Source: Paludibacteraceae bacterium (GTDB taxonomy: Bacteria > Bacteroidota > Bacteroidia > Bacteroidales > Paludibacteraceae). Taken from it: a stretch of 34,571 nt of DNA. A program made the position numbers and the translations under genes. Shown here one piece after another: positions 1 through 6,821 of this stretch; the stretch's first letter is position 1; the number at the start of each line of letters is the position of its first letter. The notes under the pieces were generated by a model. It did not search any database, was not told the DNA's origin, and saw only the letters and a program-made list of their open reading frames with translations. The DNA lies in contig CAJOFU010000009.1 of NCBI GenBank assembly GCA_905233935.1, positions 1 through 34,571 on the forward strand, read 5' to 3'.

Positions 1-601
1 TGGCATCGAACTTAGGGGTATTGTCCTCGGGCTGTTCGTACAAGCGCGCGTAAGCGATGACCTGACCTTTGCGGCGCAGAGCGATGTGCGTGGCTGCAAG
101 ATCGATGCCGTCTTCATCGAGGTAACGAATACCCTGTTCGAGCACAAAGACCGAAAAGCGGGATTTGAGGATCTCGTAGAGTTCGGGGGCAGAGAGTTCG
201 GCAAAAGGTTTGATTTGCAGGGTTATGCCACGCGGGAGCGGTGTCTTGTCGGTTGCCTTTGTTGGCTTGGGAGGATTCTGCTGCAAGAGTTGCTGCTGAA
301 TCTTGTGGTAGGCAAATTGGCGCACCGTGAGGAACTTGCCGACAATATGTTCGCGGTTGTAGTTCTCCATCTCTTGCTCGAGGAGTTTGACCTGCACGGG
401 ATCCGCCATCATCGGATTGAGGATGGTTGTGATCTTACCATGTTGGGCACGATGGGCTTTCTGCGCTTTGGATGCAGGGCCTTGGTAGTGATTCATGTGG
501 TACTGGTGCTCCGCGCCATTGCGTGTGCGGTGCACTAAGTCGCTCTTTTTGTTGGTTTTACCGTGGACTTTAGAGCCGTCAATTCTACTTACTTTTGCCA
601 T
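1..601 (-). CDS. ElaA-like GNAT acetyltransferase with N-terminal extension (partial)
   Basis: The minus strand from ATG at 601 is open to the window edge (200 codons visible; the gene continues beyond base 1). The first ~125 residues are basic, start MAKVSRIDGSKVHGKTNKKS and match no enzyme I recognise. From about residue 128 the protein reads like ElaA-type GNAT acetyltransferases: ELSAPELYEILKSRFSVFVL, EQGIRYLDEDGID, then HIALRRKGQVIAYARL, which is the start of the acetyl-CoA-binding fold. The acetyl-CoA loop itself would lie outside the window. Members of this family move an acetyl group from acetyl-CoA to an amine; the substrate is unknown. A promoter at 872-903 gives it a ~265-base leader containing the decamer array at 778-867. 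Certain: the open frame. Likely: the GNAT call. The N-terminal domain may be a separate family fused to it. Confidence 0.75.
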   Translation of the reverse strand, partial: MAKVSRIDGSKVHGKTNKKSDLVHRTRNGAEHQYHMNHYQGPASKAQKAHRAQHGKITTILNPMMADPVQVKLLEQEMENYNREHIVGKFLTVRQFAYHKIQQQLLQQNPPKPTKATDKTPLPRGITLQIKPFAELSAPELYEILKSRFSVFVLEQGIRYLDEDGIDLAATHIALRRKGQVIAYARLYEQPEDNTPKFDA

Positions 602-777
602 GGTTTTAAGGTGAAAAGTATATATATACTATGTATATATATAGAATGTGTATATAATTGTAAAAATATGCGTTTTATCTTATGGCTATCTTATGGTTAT
701 GTTGTGGTTATCATTTGGTGAGGGTCCGATATGTATCCGATAACGGGGTGAAGGAGTAGCGAGAATGATGTGGATTG

Positions 778-867
778 TTTGAAATGGTTTGATGTTGTTT
801 GATGTTGTTTGAGATTGTTTGAAATGGTTTGATGTTGTTTGATGTTGTTTGAGATTGTTTGAATTTG
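778..867. repeat. Decamer tandem array 1 (TTTGANNTKG, 9 units)
   Basis: Nine exact 10-bp steps, each starting TTTGA. The five variable bases run AATGG, TGTTG, TGTTG, GATTG, then the same four again, then ATTTG. The array therefore has a 40-bp higher-order unit present twice. It lies in the 5' leader of the minus-strand GNAT gene, beginning right at the expected transcription start. The leader RNA would be CA-rich with little structure of its own. Confidence 0.9.
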
Positions 868-871
868 GGTG

Positions 872-903
872 CAAAGATACAAAAAAAAATTGAAAGGTGC
901 AAA
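872..903 (-). promoter_or_regulatory. Bacteroidota-type promoter for the GNAT gene
   Basis: On the minus strand, TTTG (900-903) is followed after 20 bases by TATCTTTG (872-879), with a T-run just before the -7 element. This is the -33/-7 pair of the Bacteroidota primary sigma factor. The -33 element is one half of the palindrome GCAAATATTTGC (899-910). Confidence 0.75.
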
Positions 904-948
904 TATTTGCCCAGATTTTTGTTAAAAATCTATTTTCTTACAAGAAAA
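899..948. repeat. Cluster of three inverted repeats between divergent promoters
   Basis: GCAAATATTTGC (899-910) is a perfect 12-bp palindrome. AGATTTTT-GTT-AAAAATCT (913-931) has an 8-bp stem. TTTTCTT-AC-AAGAAAA (933-948) has a 7-bp stem. They lie side by side between the minus promoter and the plus promoter. They could be operator sites or simply AT-rich chance structure; the first overlaps the -33 element. Confidence 0.5.
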
Positions 949-959
949 TCGAGAAAAAA

Positions 960-991
960 TTTGCAAATGTGGGAATTTTTTTGTATCTTTG
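960..991 (+). promoter_or_regulatory. Bacteroidota-type promoter for the S8 protease operon
   Basis: TTTGCAAA (960-967) supplies the -33 element, followed 20 bases after TTG by TATCTTTG (984-991), with a T-run just before it. The protease start codon is about 110 bases downstream, so the leader includes the 28-bp repeat. Confidence 0.75.
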
Positions 992-1024
992 TGCGTGGAA
1001 TAGTGTGTGCGAAGCATTATCCTA

Positions 1025-1109
1025 TGTGAACATCATTTTGTTTGTGAGTTATTGTGAACATCATTTTGTTTGTGAGTTATAGTGTAATGAATATTGTTTA
1101 GTGAGTTAT
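1025..1109 (+). repeat. 28-bp direct repeat, two exact copies plus one degenerate copy
   Basis: The 28-base unit at 1025-1052 is repeated exactly at 1053-1080. A third, diverged copy at 1081-1109 (29 bases) keeps the ending GTGAGTTAT. The start codon of the protease (ATG 1108-1110) uses the last AT of the third copy, so each copy ends one base short of a potential ATG. Confidence 0.85.
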
Positions 1110-3165
1110 GGTGCAATTATTACTATTTTTATCTGTGTATTTTGTCAGTTTTGTAGATAAGCCGATAACAAATGTGTCACCGGCTTTATCGCCGCGTGCC
1201 ATTGACCAACGCCAAAAGTGGAATATAGCAATCGATGAGCTCGACTATCCTGTCAACGTGGATTATTTGGATAGTATCCGTAGTCATGGCTGTATCATCC
1301 ACCACACCTCCCGTTGGATGAACGGCGCGACATGCTCCATGACGGATGAACAGGCAGAAGAGGTGGCATCACTATCGTTTGTTAGCAATATTGAGATGAC
1401 ACGTGATGCCTCGTCAGAGCCGATAATAAAACGCCGTAGTGTACCTTTAAGCCACGAGGAATGTAACCAACTACTTCAGTTGCAGGCGACTGATATGCAG
1501 TCAGACCAGCAACTGGCTTTGTATAATCTTCAGCCGTTGCACGATTTGGGTTATCATGGTGAGGGAATCTTAATGACCATTTGCGATGTCGGGTTCTGCA
1601 AAGCAAACGAGTTGTCCTGTTTCCGTCAGCAAAAGGAACTCGGGCACTTTGATTTTACTGACGATTCGTCGGATTTCTATGGTTCAGATGGCACTCATGG
1701 CTTGTATTGCTTAAGTACGATCTCCGGTCAAACGGATGAATATATGGGAGCCGCAACTGAGGCGGAATACTATTTAATGCGTACTGAAGAGTACGAAACT
1801 GAATCTCCAAAAGAGTTGGATAACCTCGTAGCCGCGTTCGAAAAAGCTGATTCTCTTGGCACAAATGTGTTCAGTATGTCTTTGGGTTACAATATGTTTG
1901 ATAACGAAGAATGGGACCTTGACTATTATATGTTAGACGGAAAACAACTTCGTGCCAGTAGAGCAGCTACTATAGCAGCGCGGAAAGGAATGCTTGTGTG
2001 CAATGTTGCCGGTAATGAAGGCAACCAAGACTGGCATTGGATCGTTGCGCCGGCAGACGCGGATTCAATATTAACTGTAGGAGCTGTATCTGTTGATGGT
2101 GTAATTGGCTCATTCTCCAGTTATGGGCCAACAGCCGACAACCGTATCAAGCCCGAAGTGTGTGCCGTTGGTGTGCGAACAGCAGTGATTAACGAAAATG
2201 AGCAAATACAATACTCTAACGGAGTCAGTTATGCTACACCATTGTTGGCAGGCATGGCTGCTACTTTATGGTCGGCACTTCCCGACAAGAGTGCCATGCA
2301 GATTCGCGAACTCATTATCCGTTCGTGTGACCGATACAACAATCCTGATAATGACCAATACGGCTATGGTATTCCTAATGCTTATGCCGCATATATGAGC
2401 CAAGTTGTCGATATAAAAGACTCATCAACGATTACCATCTTTGGGCGGGAGATTGATCCGTCACAGATGGATTCGACGGGAGTGGTGGATGTATATGGTG
2501 ACTCGACGCTGGTTTATAATCCGGAGGAAAATACGCTGACGCTGAATAATCTTACGTTGGAGGTTGGCGAGGAGGAATCGACGGCGATCAACTATACCGG
2601 TACGGAGACCCTGACGATAGTGCTGAATGACTCATCGAGCATCATGGCGGATACAATCATTGCTTCGACGGCGGATGTGATTATTACCGGCGAGGGTACT
2701 CTGATTGCCGAGGGAACAGTGCCTATCATCGGTGTGGCGGAGGCAAATATTACTTTCGATTCGGTGAATATGCATGTTCAGTCGTTGCCGTCTGCTGCGG
2801 CTGTGCGTCGCAGAATACGTGGCGGCAAACGTGTGGATGAGACAGGGGGGCCTGCTCTGTCGGGCTTCGGTAGTGCGGACTTCAACAAGGTGGATGTAAC
2901 GCCTTCGGACGCACTATACGGGTCTATCAACAGCGGCAGCTCCGACGCGGAGTTTGCACTGTACGCGCTAAATGGCGCGGGTGAACAGCAGGTGCTGTCG
3001 GAGTTCACACTGACCGCCAAAGCCGATGAGCCGAACGCGGTAGAACAGATTAGTACTCCGCAAGCGTTTGATCCGACGAAGCCTATGTACAATATCCTCG
3101 GTGTGCAGGTGGATGCATCGTACAAAGGAATAATTATACAAAACGGAAACAAGTATTTGCGATAA
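1108..3165 (+). CDS. Secreted subtilisin-like serine protease (S8 family)
   Basis: This 685-residue protein has a hydrophobic N-terminus (MVQLLLFLSVYFVSF), read as a signal peptide, then a pro-region, then a subtilase domain at about 145-430. The catalytic triad is visible as D160 (ICDVGF), H197 (DGTHGLY) and S374 (GVSYATPLLAG), with oxyanion Asn N303 (NVAGNEGN). Residues ~440-650 form a Thr/Ser-rich beta domain (TLTLNNLTLEVG) seen in Bacteroidota surface proteins. The C-terminus (MYNILGVQVDASYKGIIIQN) resembles the short C-terminal signals of exported Bacteroidales proteins, so export beyond the inner membrane is likely. From about base 2440 third codon positions become richer in G and C, which may mark a domain of different origin. 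The substrate is unknown. The next gene starts on the base after its stop. Confidence 0.88.
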   Translation: MVQLLLFLSVYFVSFVDKPITNVSPALSPRAIDQRQKWNIAIDELDYPVNVDYLDSIRSHGCIIHHTSRWMNGATCSMTDEQAEEVASLSFVSNIEMTRDASSEPIIKRRSVPLSHEECNQLLQLQATDMQSDQQLALYNLQPLHDLGYHGEGILMTICDVGFCKANELSCFRQQKELGHFDFTDDSSDFYGSDGTHGLYCLSTISGQTDEYMGAATEAEYYLMRTEEYETESPKELDNLVAAFEKADSLGTNVFSMSLGYNMFDNEEWDLDYYMLDGKQLRASRAATIAARKGMLVCNVAGNEGNQDWHWIVAPADADSILTVGAVSVDGVIGSFSSYGPTADNRIKPEVCAVGVRTAVINENEQIQYSNGVSYATPLLAGMAATLWSALPDKSAMQIRELIIRSCDRYNNPDNDQYGYGIPNAYAAYMSQVVDIKDSSTITIFGREIDPSQMDSTGVVDVYGDSTLVYNPEENTLTLNNLTLEVGEEESTAINYTGTETLTIVLNDSSSIMADTIIASTADVIITGEGTLIAEGTVPIIGVAEANITFDSVNMHVQSLPSAAAVRRRIRGGKRVDETGGPALSGFGSADFNKVDVTPSDALYGSINSGSSDAEFALYALNGAGEQQVLSEFTLTAKADEPNAVEQISTPQAFDPTKPMYNILGVQVDASYKGIIIQNGNKYLR

Positions 3166-3975
3166 ATGAAATATACCTACGAATATACGATCCGGTACAC
3201 GGATGTGGATGACACCAAGCACCTGCGTTGGGTGGCTCTGGAAGATTACCTGTTGGAGGTAGCCGGGACGGTTGCCGATGAGTTGGGTTTTGGCATTGCT
3301 GTGCTTCATCCCCGTGAACTGACGTGGATACTGACGCACCTGTCGGTACAGATGTCGTACATGCCGATGCCGCAAGAGCACGTAGTGTTCGAGACGTGGA
3401 TCGAGCAGAATGCTCACATGCTTTCCACCCGTGACTACCGCATATATCTGAAACCCTCGCCCGACAGCAGCCGCCAAGGTTGGCGGTTGATAGGCTCGTG
3501 CAAGAGCGTGTGGGCGGTACTGGATATGGAGAAGAGAGAGATAGCGAACGTCTTTGATGACCCGATCTTCGAAGGGTGTGTGGATGGCGAGGTGCTGCCT
3601 ATGGCGCGTGCCGCACGAATGATGGCACTGCCTGAAGCCCCGCGTGTACCTTATACAATACGCTACTCCGACCTTGATTACAACCGTCACTGCAATTCGT
3701 GCAAGTACCTGCAAGCGATGCTTGACACCTACCTGCCGACCGCTCTTGTGGGCTGGCAACTCGGGCAAGCGCCGGGAGCGGCAAACATGATAGCTCGGCG
3801 GAACAACGCCGAGAGCCAAACATGGCGGCTGGATATCCATTATTCGCGCGAGGTGACAGCCGGAGAGCAGACGACCATCGCCTATCAGGACGAAGGAAAG
3901 CTCGTTCGCTACCAGCTGCTGAATGCCGAAGGGCTTACGTCCTGTTCGGCGGCGTTGACGGTTGAGAGAGTTTGA
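3166..3975 (+). CDS. Acyl-ACP thioesterase
   Basis: This 269-residue protein of the acyl-ACP thioesterase family (PF01643) would release fatty acids from acyl carrier protein in the cytoplasm. Two hotdog domains are visible. The first starts YEYTIRYTDVDDTKHLRWVA and continues to LDMEKREI. The second starts VPYTIRYSDLDYNRHCNSCK; its D-x-N-x-H (DYNRHCN) is the usual catalytic loop of the family. The start ATG follows the protease stop directly, so the two are co-translated or at least co-transcribed, though no functional link is obvious. The stop codon TGA (3973-3975) belongs to the first unit of decamer array 2. Length is normal. Confidence 0.88.
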   Translation: MKYTYEYTIRYTDVDDTKHLRWVALEDYLLEVAGTVADELGFGIAVLHPRELTWILTHLSVQMSYMPMPQEHVVFETWIEQNAHMLSTRDYRIYLKPSPDSSRQGWRLIGSCKSVWAVLDMEKREIANVFDDPIFEGCVDGEVLPMARAARMMALPEAPRVPYTIRYSDLDYNRHCNSCKYLQAMLDTYLPTALVGWQLGQAPGAANMIARRNNAESQTWRLDIHYSREVTAGEQTTIAYQDEGKLVRYQLLNAEGLTSCSAALTVERV

Positions 3976-4150
3976 GATGGTTTGAGATGGTTTGAGATGG
4001 TTTGAGGTTGTTTGAGATGGTTTGAGATGGTTTGAGATGGTTTGAGGTTGTTTGAGATGGTTTGAGATGGTTTGAGATGGTTTGAGGTTGTTTGAGATTG
4101 TTTGAGATGGTTTGAGGTTGTTTGAGATTGTTTGAAATAGTTTGAATAAA
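3971..4150. repeat. Decamer tandem array 2 (TTTGAGRTKG, 17-18 units)
   Basis: The period is exactly 10 bp. With A=TTTGAGATGG, B=TTTGAGGTTG and C=TTTGAGATTG, the order is AAAB AAAB AAAB C A B C, then TTTGAAATAG and TTTGAATAAA. A 40-bp higher-order unit is thus repeated three times before the array decays. It begins inside the thioesterase stop codon and ends 12 bases before the next start codon. Bases 4117-4138 are identical to 804-825 in array 1. Confidence 0.95.
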
Positions 4151-4162
4151 TGATAAAATGAT

Positions 4163-4657
4163 ATGAATACTTCACCGCAAAAGCGCCCGGCGGAACTGGA
4201 ATGTGACGTGGTGCGTTTTCAGAACAACAAAGACAAATGGATAGCATTCATCGGATTGCTTGACGGAAGACCGTACGAGATCTTTACCGGTCTTGCTGAT
4301 GATGACGAAGGACTGCTTATTCCGAAATCCGTCAACAAGGGCAAGATCATCAAGGTTGTACAGGAAGACGGAACGAAACGGTACGATTTCCAGTTTGTGA
4401 ATACGCGCGGTTTCAAGACAACGATGGAGGGACTGAGTTACAAGTTCGACAAGGAGTTCTGGAACTACGCCAAACTGATCTCGGGTGTGCTTCGTTACGG
4501 GATGCCTATCGATCAGGTGATCAAGATGATCTCCGGTTTGCAGATGGACTCGGAGTCAATCAACTCCTGGAAGGTCGGCGTTGAACGTGCTCTCAAGAAG
4601 TACCTCCCCGCCGATCAGCAAACAGAGGACGAAACCCCGAATCCATTAATTCCCTAA
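4163..4657 (+). CDS. Free-standing C-terminal domain of B12-dependent ribonucleotide reductase (TSCPD-like)
   Basis: The 164 residues read like the C-terminal part of class II ribonucleotide reductase (NrdJ): LECDVVRFQNNKDKWIAFIG, LLDGRPYEIFTGL, LIPKSVNKGKIIKVV, LSYKFDKEFWNYAKLISGVL, then DSESINSWKVGVERALKKYL. In full NrdJ this segment follows the catalytic barrel and precedes a Cys-rich tail. Here the barrel, the cobalamin-binding part and the Cys tail are all absent, and nothing upstream encodes them. It may be an independent small protein that binds nucleotide or partners a reductase encoded elsewhere, or a gene remnant. The intact reading frame and its own start argue for a functional gene. 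It lies 29 bases before rnr. Confidence 0.75.
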   Translation: MNTSPQKRPAELECDVVRFQNNKDKWIAFIGLLDGRPYEIFTGLADDDEGLLIPKSVNKGKIIKVVQEDGTKRYDFQFVNTRGFKTTMEGLSYKFDKEFWNYAKLISGVLRYGMPIDQVIKMISGLQMDSESINSWKVGVERALKKYLPADQQTEDETPNPLIP

Positions 4658-4676
4658 TCTGCTAACCCACTAACCA
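4645..4676 (+). repeat. Octamer repeat in the rnr leader
   Basis: Four 8-bp steps of the form NYTAAYYN: ATTAATTC, CCTAATCT, GCTAACCC, ACTAACCA. The stop codon TAA of the preceding gene (4655-4657) is inside the second unit, and the rnr start is ten bases after the last. No Shine-Dalgarno sequence is present. Confidence 0.6.
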
Positions 4677-4686
4677 TACCCCGAAT

Positions 4687-6447
4687 ATGCACGAACGATT
4701 AGTAGGCACTCTTATTCTCTCGCGTTACGGCGCGGAGGTGCTGACGGACAACAAGGTTGTCAGCGAGAATGTTGCTGTTGCGCCACGATACTTGCACGGC
4801 GCAGAGGACGGCGACAAGGTCATCGTGGAAATCATCCACCCGGCAACGCGCAAGCAGCCGCCTATGGGCAAGGTCGTTGATGTGCTCGGGCACAGCGGCG
4901 ACAACGACGCAGAGATGCACGCCATTCTTGCGGAGTTCGGTTTGCCGTACGACTATCCGAAGGAAGCCGAACAGGAAGCCGGGGAGATAGACTCCGACAT
5001 CTCGACGCAAGAGATCTACCGCCGCCGTGATATGCGTGATGTGCTCACGTTTACTATAGACCCGTTCGATGCCAAGGACTTTGACGACGCGCTTTCGTTC
5101 AGGCAGATCAGCGAGAGCGAATATGAGATCGGTGTTCACATTGCCGACGTGACGCATTACGTTGAACAGGGGACACTGCTTGACAGCGAAGCCTACAACC
5201 GAGCAACATCGGTTTATCTGGTGGATCGCACGATACCGATGTTACCTGAACGGCTGTGTAATGAGCTTTGTTCGCTACGTCCGAACGAGGACAAACTGAC
5301 GATGTCGGTCATCTTTACGATGGACGAAAAGGCGAAGGTGCTCAAACACAAGATTTGCCGCACTATTATCCGCTCCGATGTCCGTCTGGACTACGATCAG
5401 GCACAAGCCATCATTGATGGTCAGGCAGAGCAGGGCGAATCGGCGCATGGGGGAACAATCTGTGGCGATGTGATTGCAGCCATTGTGGAACTCAACCGCC
5501 TTGCGGGAATATTGCGCGAGGATCGATTCCGTCACGGGGCAATAGATTTTGAGCGCGAGGAGATCAAGGTGCTTGTGGATGAAAAAGGCAAACCTACGGG
5601 CTTTAAGTTGGAGGAATCCACGCCGTCGCATCACCTCATAGAAGAGTTCATGCTGCTCGCCAACCGCACCGTGGCACAACAACTCTCAGGCACAAACAAG
5701 GATGTCGTTTATCGTGTGCATGACGTGCCCGATCCTGACAAGATTGAGGCTCTCAGCAAGTTCGTGCATCAGTTCGGCTACTCGATGAACTTGCCCAAGC
5801 GCGATCAGAAAAACGAGAACGGCACGAGGTCAGCTACCAAGGCAATCAAGAAACTGCTTTCGGATAGTACGGGGTCGGTTGAACAAGAACTGATTCACAC
5901 CCTCGCTATCCGCACGATGCCGAAGGCGTTCTATTCGACGCACAACATCGGGCACTACGGCTTGGCGTTCCCGTACTACACACATTTCACCTCGCCTATA
6001 CGGCGTTATCCGGATATGATGGTTCATAGGCTTGTGTCGAAATACTTGCTCAGTGGCAAGGCACAATCGACCATAGGCGATTTGGAAGAGTCGTGTCGTC
6101 ATTGCTCCGACCGCGAGCAGCTTGCCGTAGCCGCCGAGCGCGCGTCGGTTAAGTACAAACAAGCCGAGTGGATGGAACAACATTTGGGCGAAGCCTTTGA
6201 CGGCATCGTTTCCGGCGTGACGGACTACGGCTTGTACGTGCAACTCACCGACAGCCATTGCGAAGGGCTGTTGCATGTGCGTGATCTGGGCAGTGAGGAA
6301 TACTGGGCATTCAGCGAAGAGAACTATTGCCTCGTGAACGAGCACACCGGCGAGAAACTCACCCTTGGTGACAAGATTCGCGTCGAAGTGATCCGTGCCG
6401 ATGCTCTGCGCCGGCAGATTAACTTCAAGCGAGCTGATAGCCGATAG
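4687..6447 (+). CDS. rnr: Ribonuclease R
   Basis: This processive 3'-to-5' exoribonuclease of the RNase II/R family degrades structured RNA in the cytoplasm. It starts in an OB-fold cold-shock segment (VGTLILSRYGAEVLTDN, DGDKVIVEII). The RNB catalytic domain follows, with the acidic cluster D125, D128, D131, D133, D134 in IDPFDAKDFDDALS and the family signature YYTHFTSPIRRYPDMMVHR. A C-terminal S1 domain begins FDGIVSGVTDYGLYVQL. At 586 residues it is about 100 shorter than common RNase R proteins: the N-terminal helix-turn-helix domain and the Lys-rich tail are missing. Upstream bases belong to the previous gene and the octamer repeat, so no longer start fits. Confidence 0.92.
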   Translation: MHERLVGTLILSRYGAEVLTDNKVVSENVAVAPRYLHGAEDGDKVIVEIIHPATRKQPPMGKVVDVLGHSGDNDAEMHAILAEFGLPYDYPKEAEQEAGEIDSDISTQEIYRRRDMRDVLTFTIDPFDAKDFDDALSFRQISESEYEIGVHIADVTHYVEQGTLLDSEAYNRATSVYLVDRTIPMLPERLCNELCSLRPNEDKLTMSVIFTMDEKAKVLKHKICRTIIRSDVRLDYDQAQAIIDGQAEQGESAHGGTICGDVIAAIVELNRLAGILREDRFRHGAIDFEREEIKVLVDEKGKPTGFKLEESTPSHHLIEEFMLLANRTVAQQLSGTNKDVVYRVHDVPDPDKIEALSKFVHQFGYSMNLPKRDQKNENGTRSATKAIKKLLSDSTGSVEQELIHTLAIRTMPKAFYSTHNIGHYGLAFPYYTHFTSPIRRYPDMMVHRLVSKYLLSGKAQSTIGDLEESCRHCSDREQLAVAAERASVKYKQAEWMEQHLGEAFDGIVSGVTDYGLYVQLTDSHCEGLLHVRDLGSEEYWAFSEENYCLVNEHTGEKLTLGDKIRVEVIRADALRRQINFKRADSR

Positions 6448-6484
6448 AAAAGAAAAAAGCGGCGTGCCCTGAGACACGCCACTT
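6448..6484 (-). terminator. Rho-independent terminator of the tRNA-Gly transcript
   Basis: On the minus strand a stem AGTGGCGTG (6483-6475) pairs with CACGCCGCT (6466-6458), nine pairs with one G-T wobble and an 8-base loop, followed by TTTTTTCTTTTC. It ends at the rnr stop codon. On the plus strand no T-run follows, so it serves the tRNA. Confidence 0.8.
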
Positions 6485-6492
6485 GAAGAGGG

Positions 6493-6565
6493 AGCGGTAA
6501 GCGGGACTCGAACCCGTGACCCTCAGCTTGGGAAGCTGATGCTCTACCAACTGAGCTACTACCGC
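6493..6565 (-). tRNA. tRNA-Gly (anticodon CCC)
   Basis: The minus strand folds into a cloverleaf. The acceptor stem GCGGTAG/TTACCGC has one G-T pair. The D arm is GCTCAGTTGGTAGAGC, the anticodon arm is TCAGC-TTCCCAA-GCTGA, and the T arm is CGGGTTCGAGTCCCG. The seven-base anticodon loop TTCCCAA gives CCC, which reads GGG. The discriminator base is T; CCA is not encoded. It has its own promoter (6698-6729) and terminator (6448-6484). Confidence 0.95.
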
Positions 6566-6692
6566 GCACCATTGCCTCGGCTCTGACACCCCACGCGAAA
6601 GCGTTGCTTTCTATGGGGACCCCGCTTCTCCCCACCACAAACGCTTCGTTGGTTTGTGTCGGGGACTCCGAGAAGGGGGAGAACCGAAAAGC
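6566..6692 (-). other. Leader of the tRNA-Gly transcript
   Basis: About 125 bases separate the promoter from the tRNA. The region is GC-richer than other spacers and holds a perfect 7-bp hairpin, CACAAAC/GTTTGTG (6636-6658), and two similar strings GGGGACCCCG and GGGGACTCCG. No gene is visible. It must be removed by processing to make the tRNA. Confidence 0.5.
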
Positions 6693-6697
6693 GGGTG

Positions 6698-6729
6698 CAA
6701 AGATACAACAATTATTTCATATTTGCAAA
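6698..6729 (-). promoter_or_regulatory. Bacteroidota-type promoter for tRNA-Gly
   Basis: On the minus strand TTTG (6726-6729), within TTTGCAAAT, is followed after 20 bases by TATCTTTG (6698-6705). Confidence 0.75.
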
Positions 6730-6821
6730 TCTTTGCGCAGAAAAATGCAGAAATGATGCAAAATTCTTGATTTTGTCAAATAAACGATAAAATAGTAAAT
6801 GAACAAATAATAAATGAAATT

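Larger units (their letters stand above)
602..1107. other. Divergent intergenic region, 506 bp
   Basis: No gene is supported here. In order it holds an AT tract (617-660, alternating TA), about 115 bases with nothing recognised, the decamer array (778-867), a minus-strand promoter (872-903), three inverted repeats (899-910, 913-931, 933-948), a plus-strand promoter (960-991), a plus leader, and a 28-bp repeat (1025-1109) ending at the protease start. Several minus-strand frames stay open through the decamer array only because a 10-bp unit without stop triplets reads openly; I treat them as non-coding. Confidence 0.8.

Noticed and set aside
86..538. Plus-strand open frame of 150 codons
   Set aside because: It is the shadow of the minus-strand GNAT gene, whose translation has clear family motifs; the plus translation has none.
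686..902. Overlapping minus-strand frames through decamer array 1 (repeated NNLKQHQTTSN)
   Set aside because: A 10-bp repeat without stop triplets is open in all frames; the three frames compete and none has other support.
2968..3840. Minus-strand frame of 290 codons
   Set aside because: Shadow of the thioesterase and protease genes, both of which have catalytic motifs.
3971..4150. CRISPR array
   Set aside because: Units are 10 bp without spacers, and no cas genes are present.
3909..4247. Minus-strand frame of 112 codons through decamer array 2
   Set aside because: Same cause as array 1; it also starts inside the NrdJ-like gene and ends inside the thioesterase gene.
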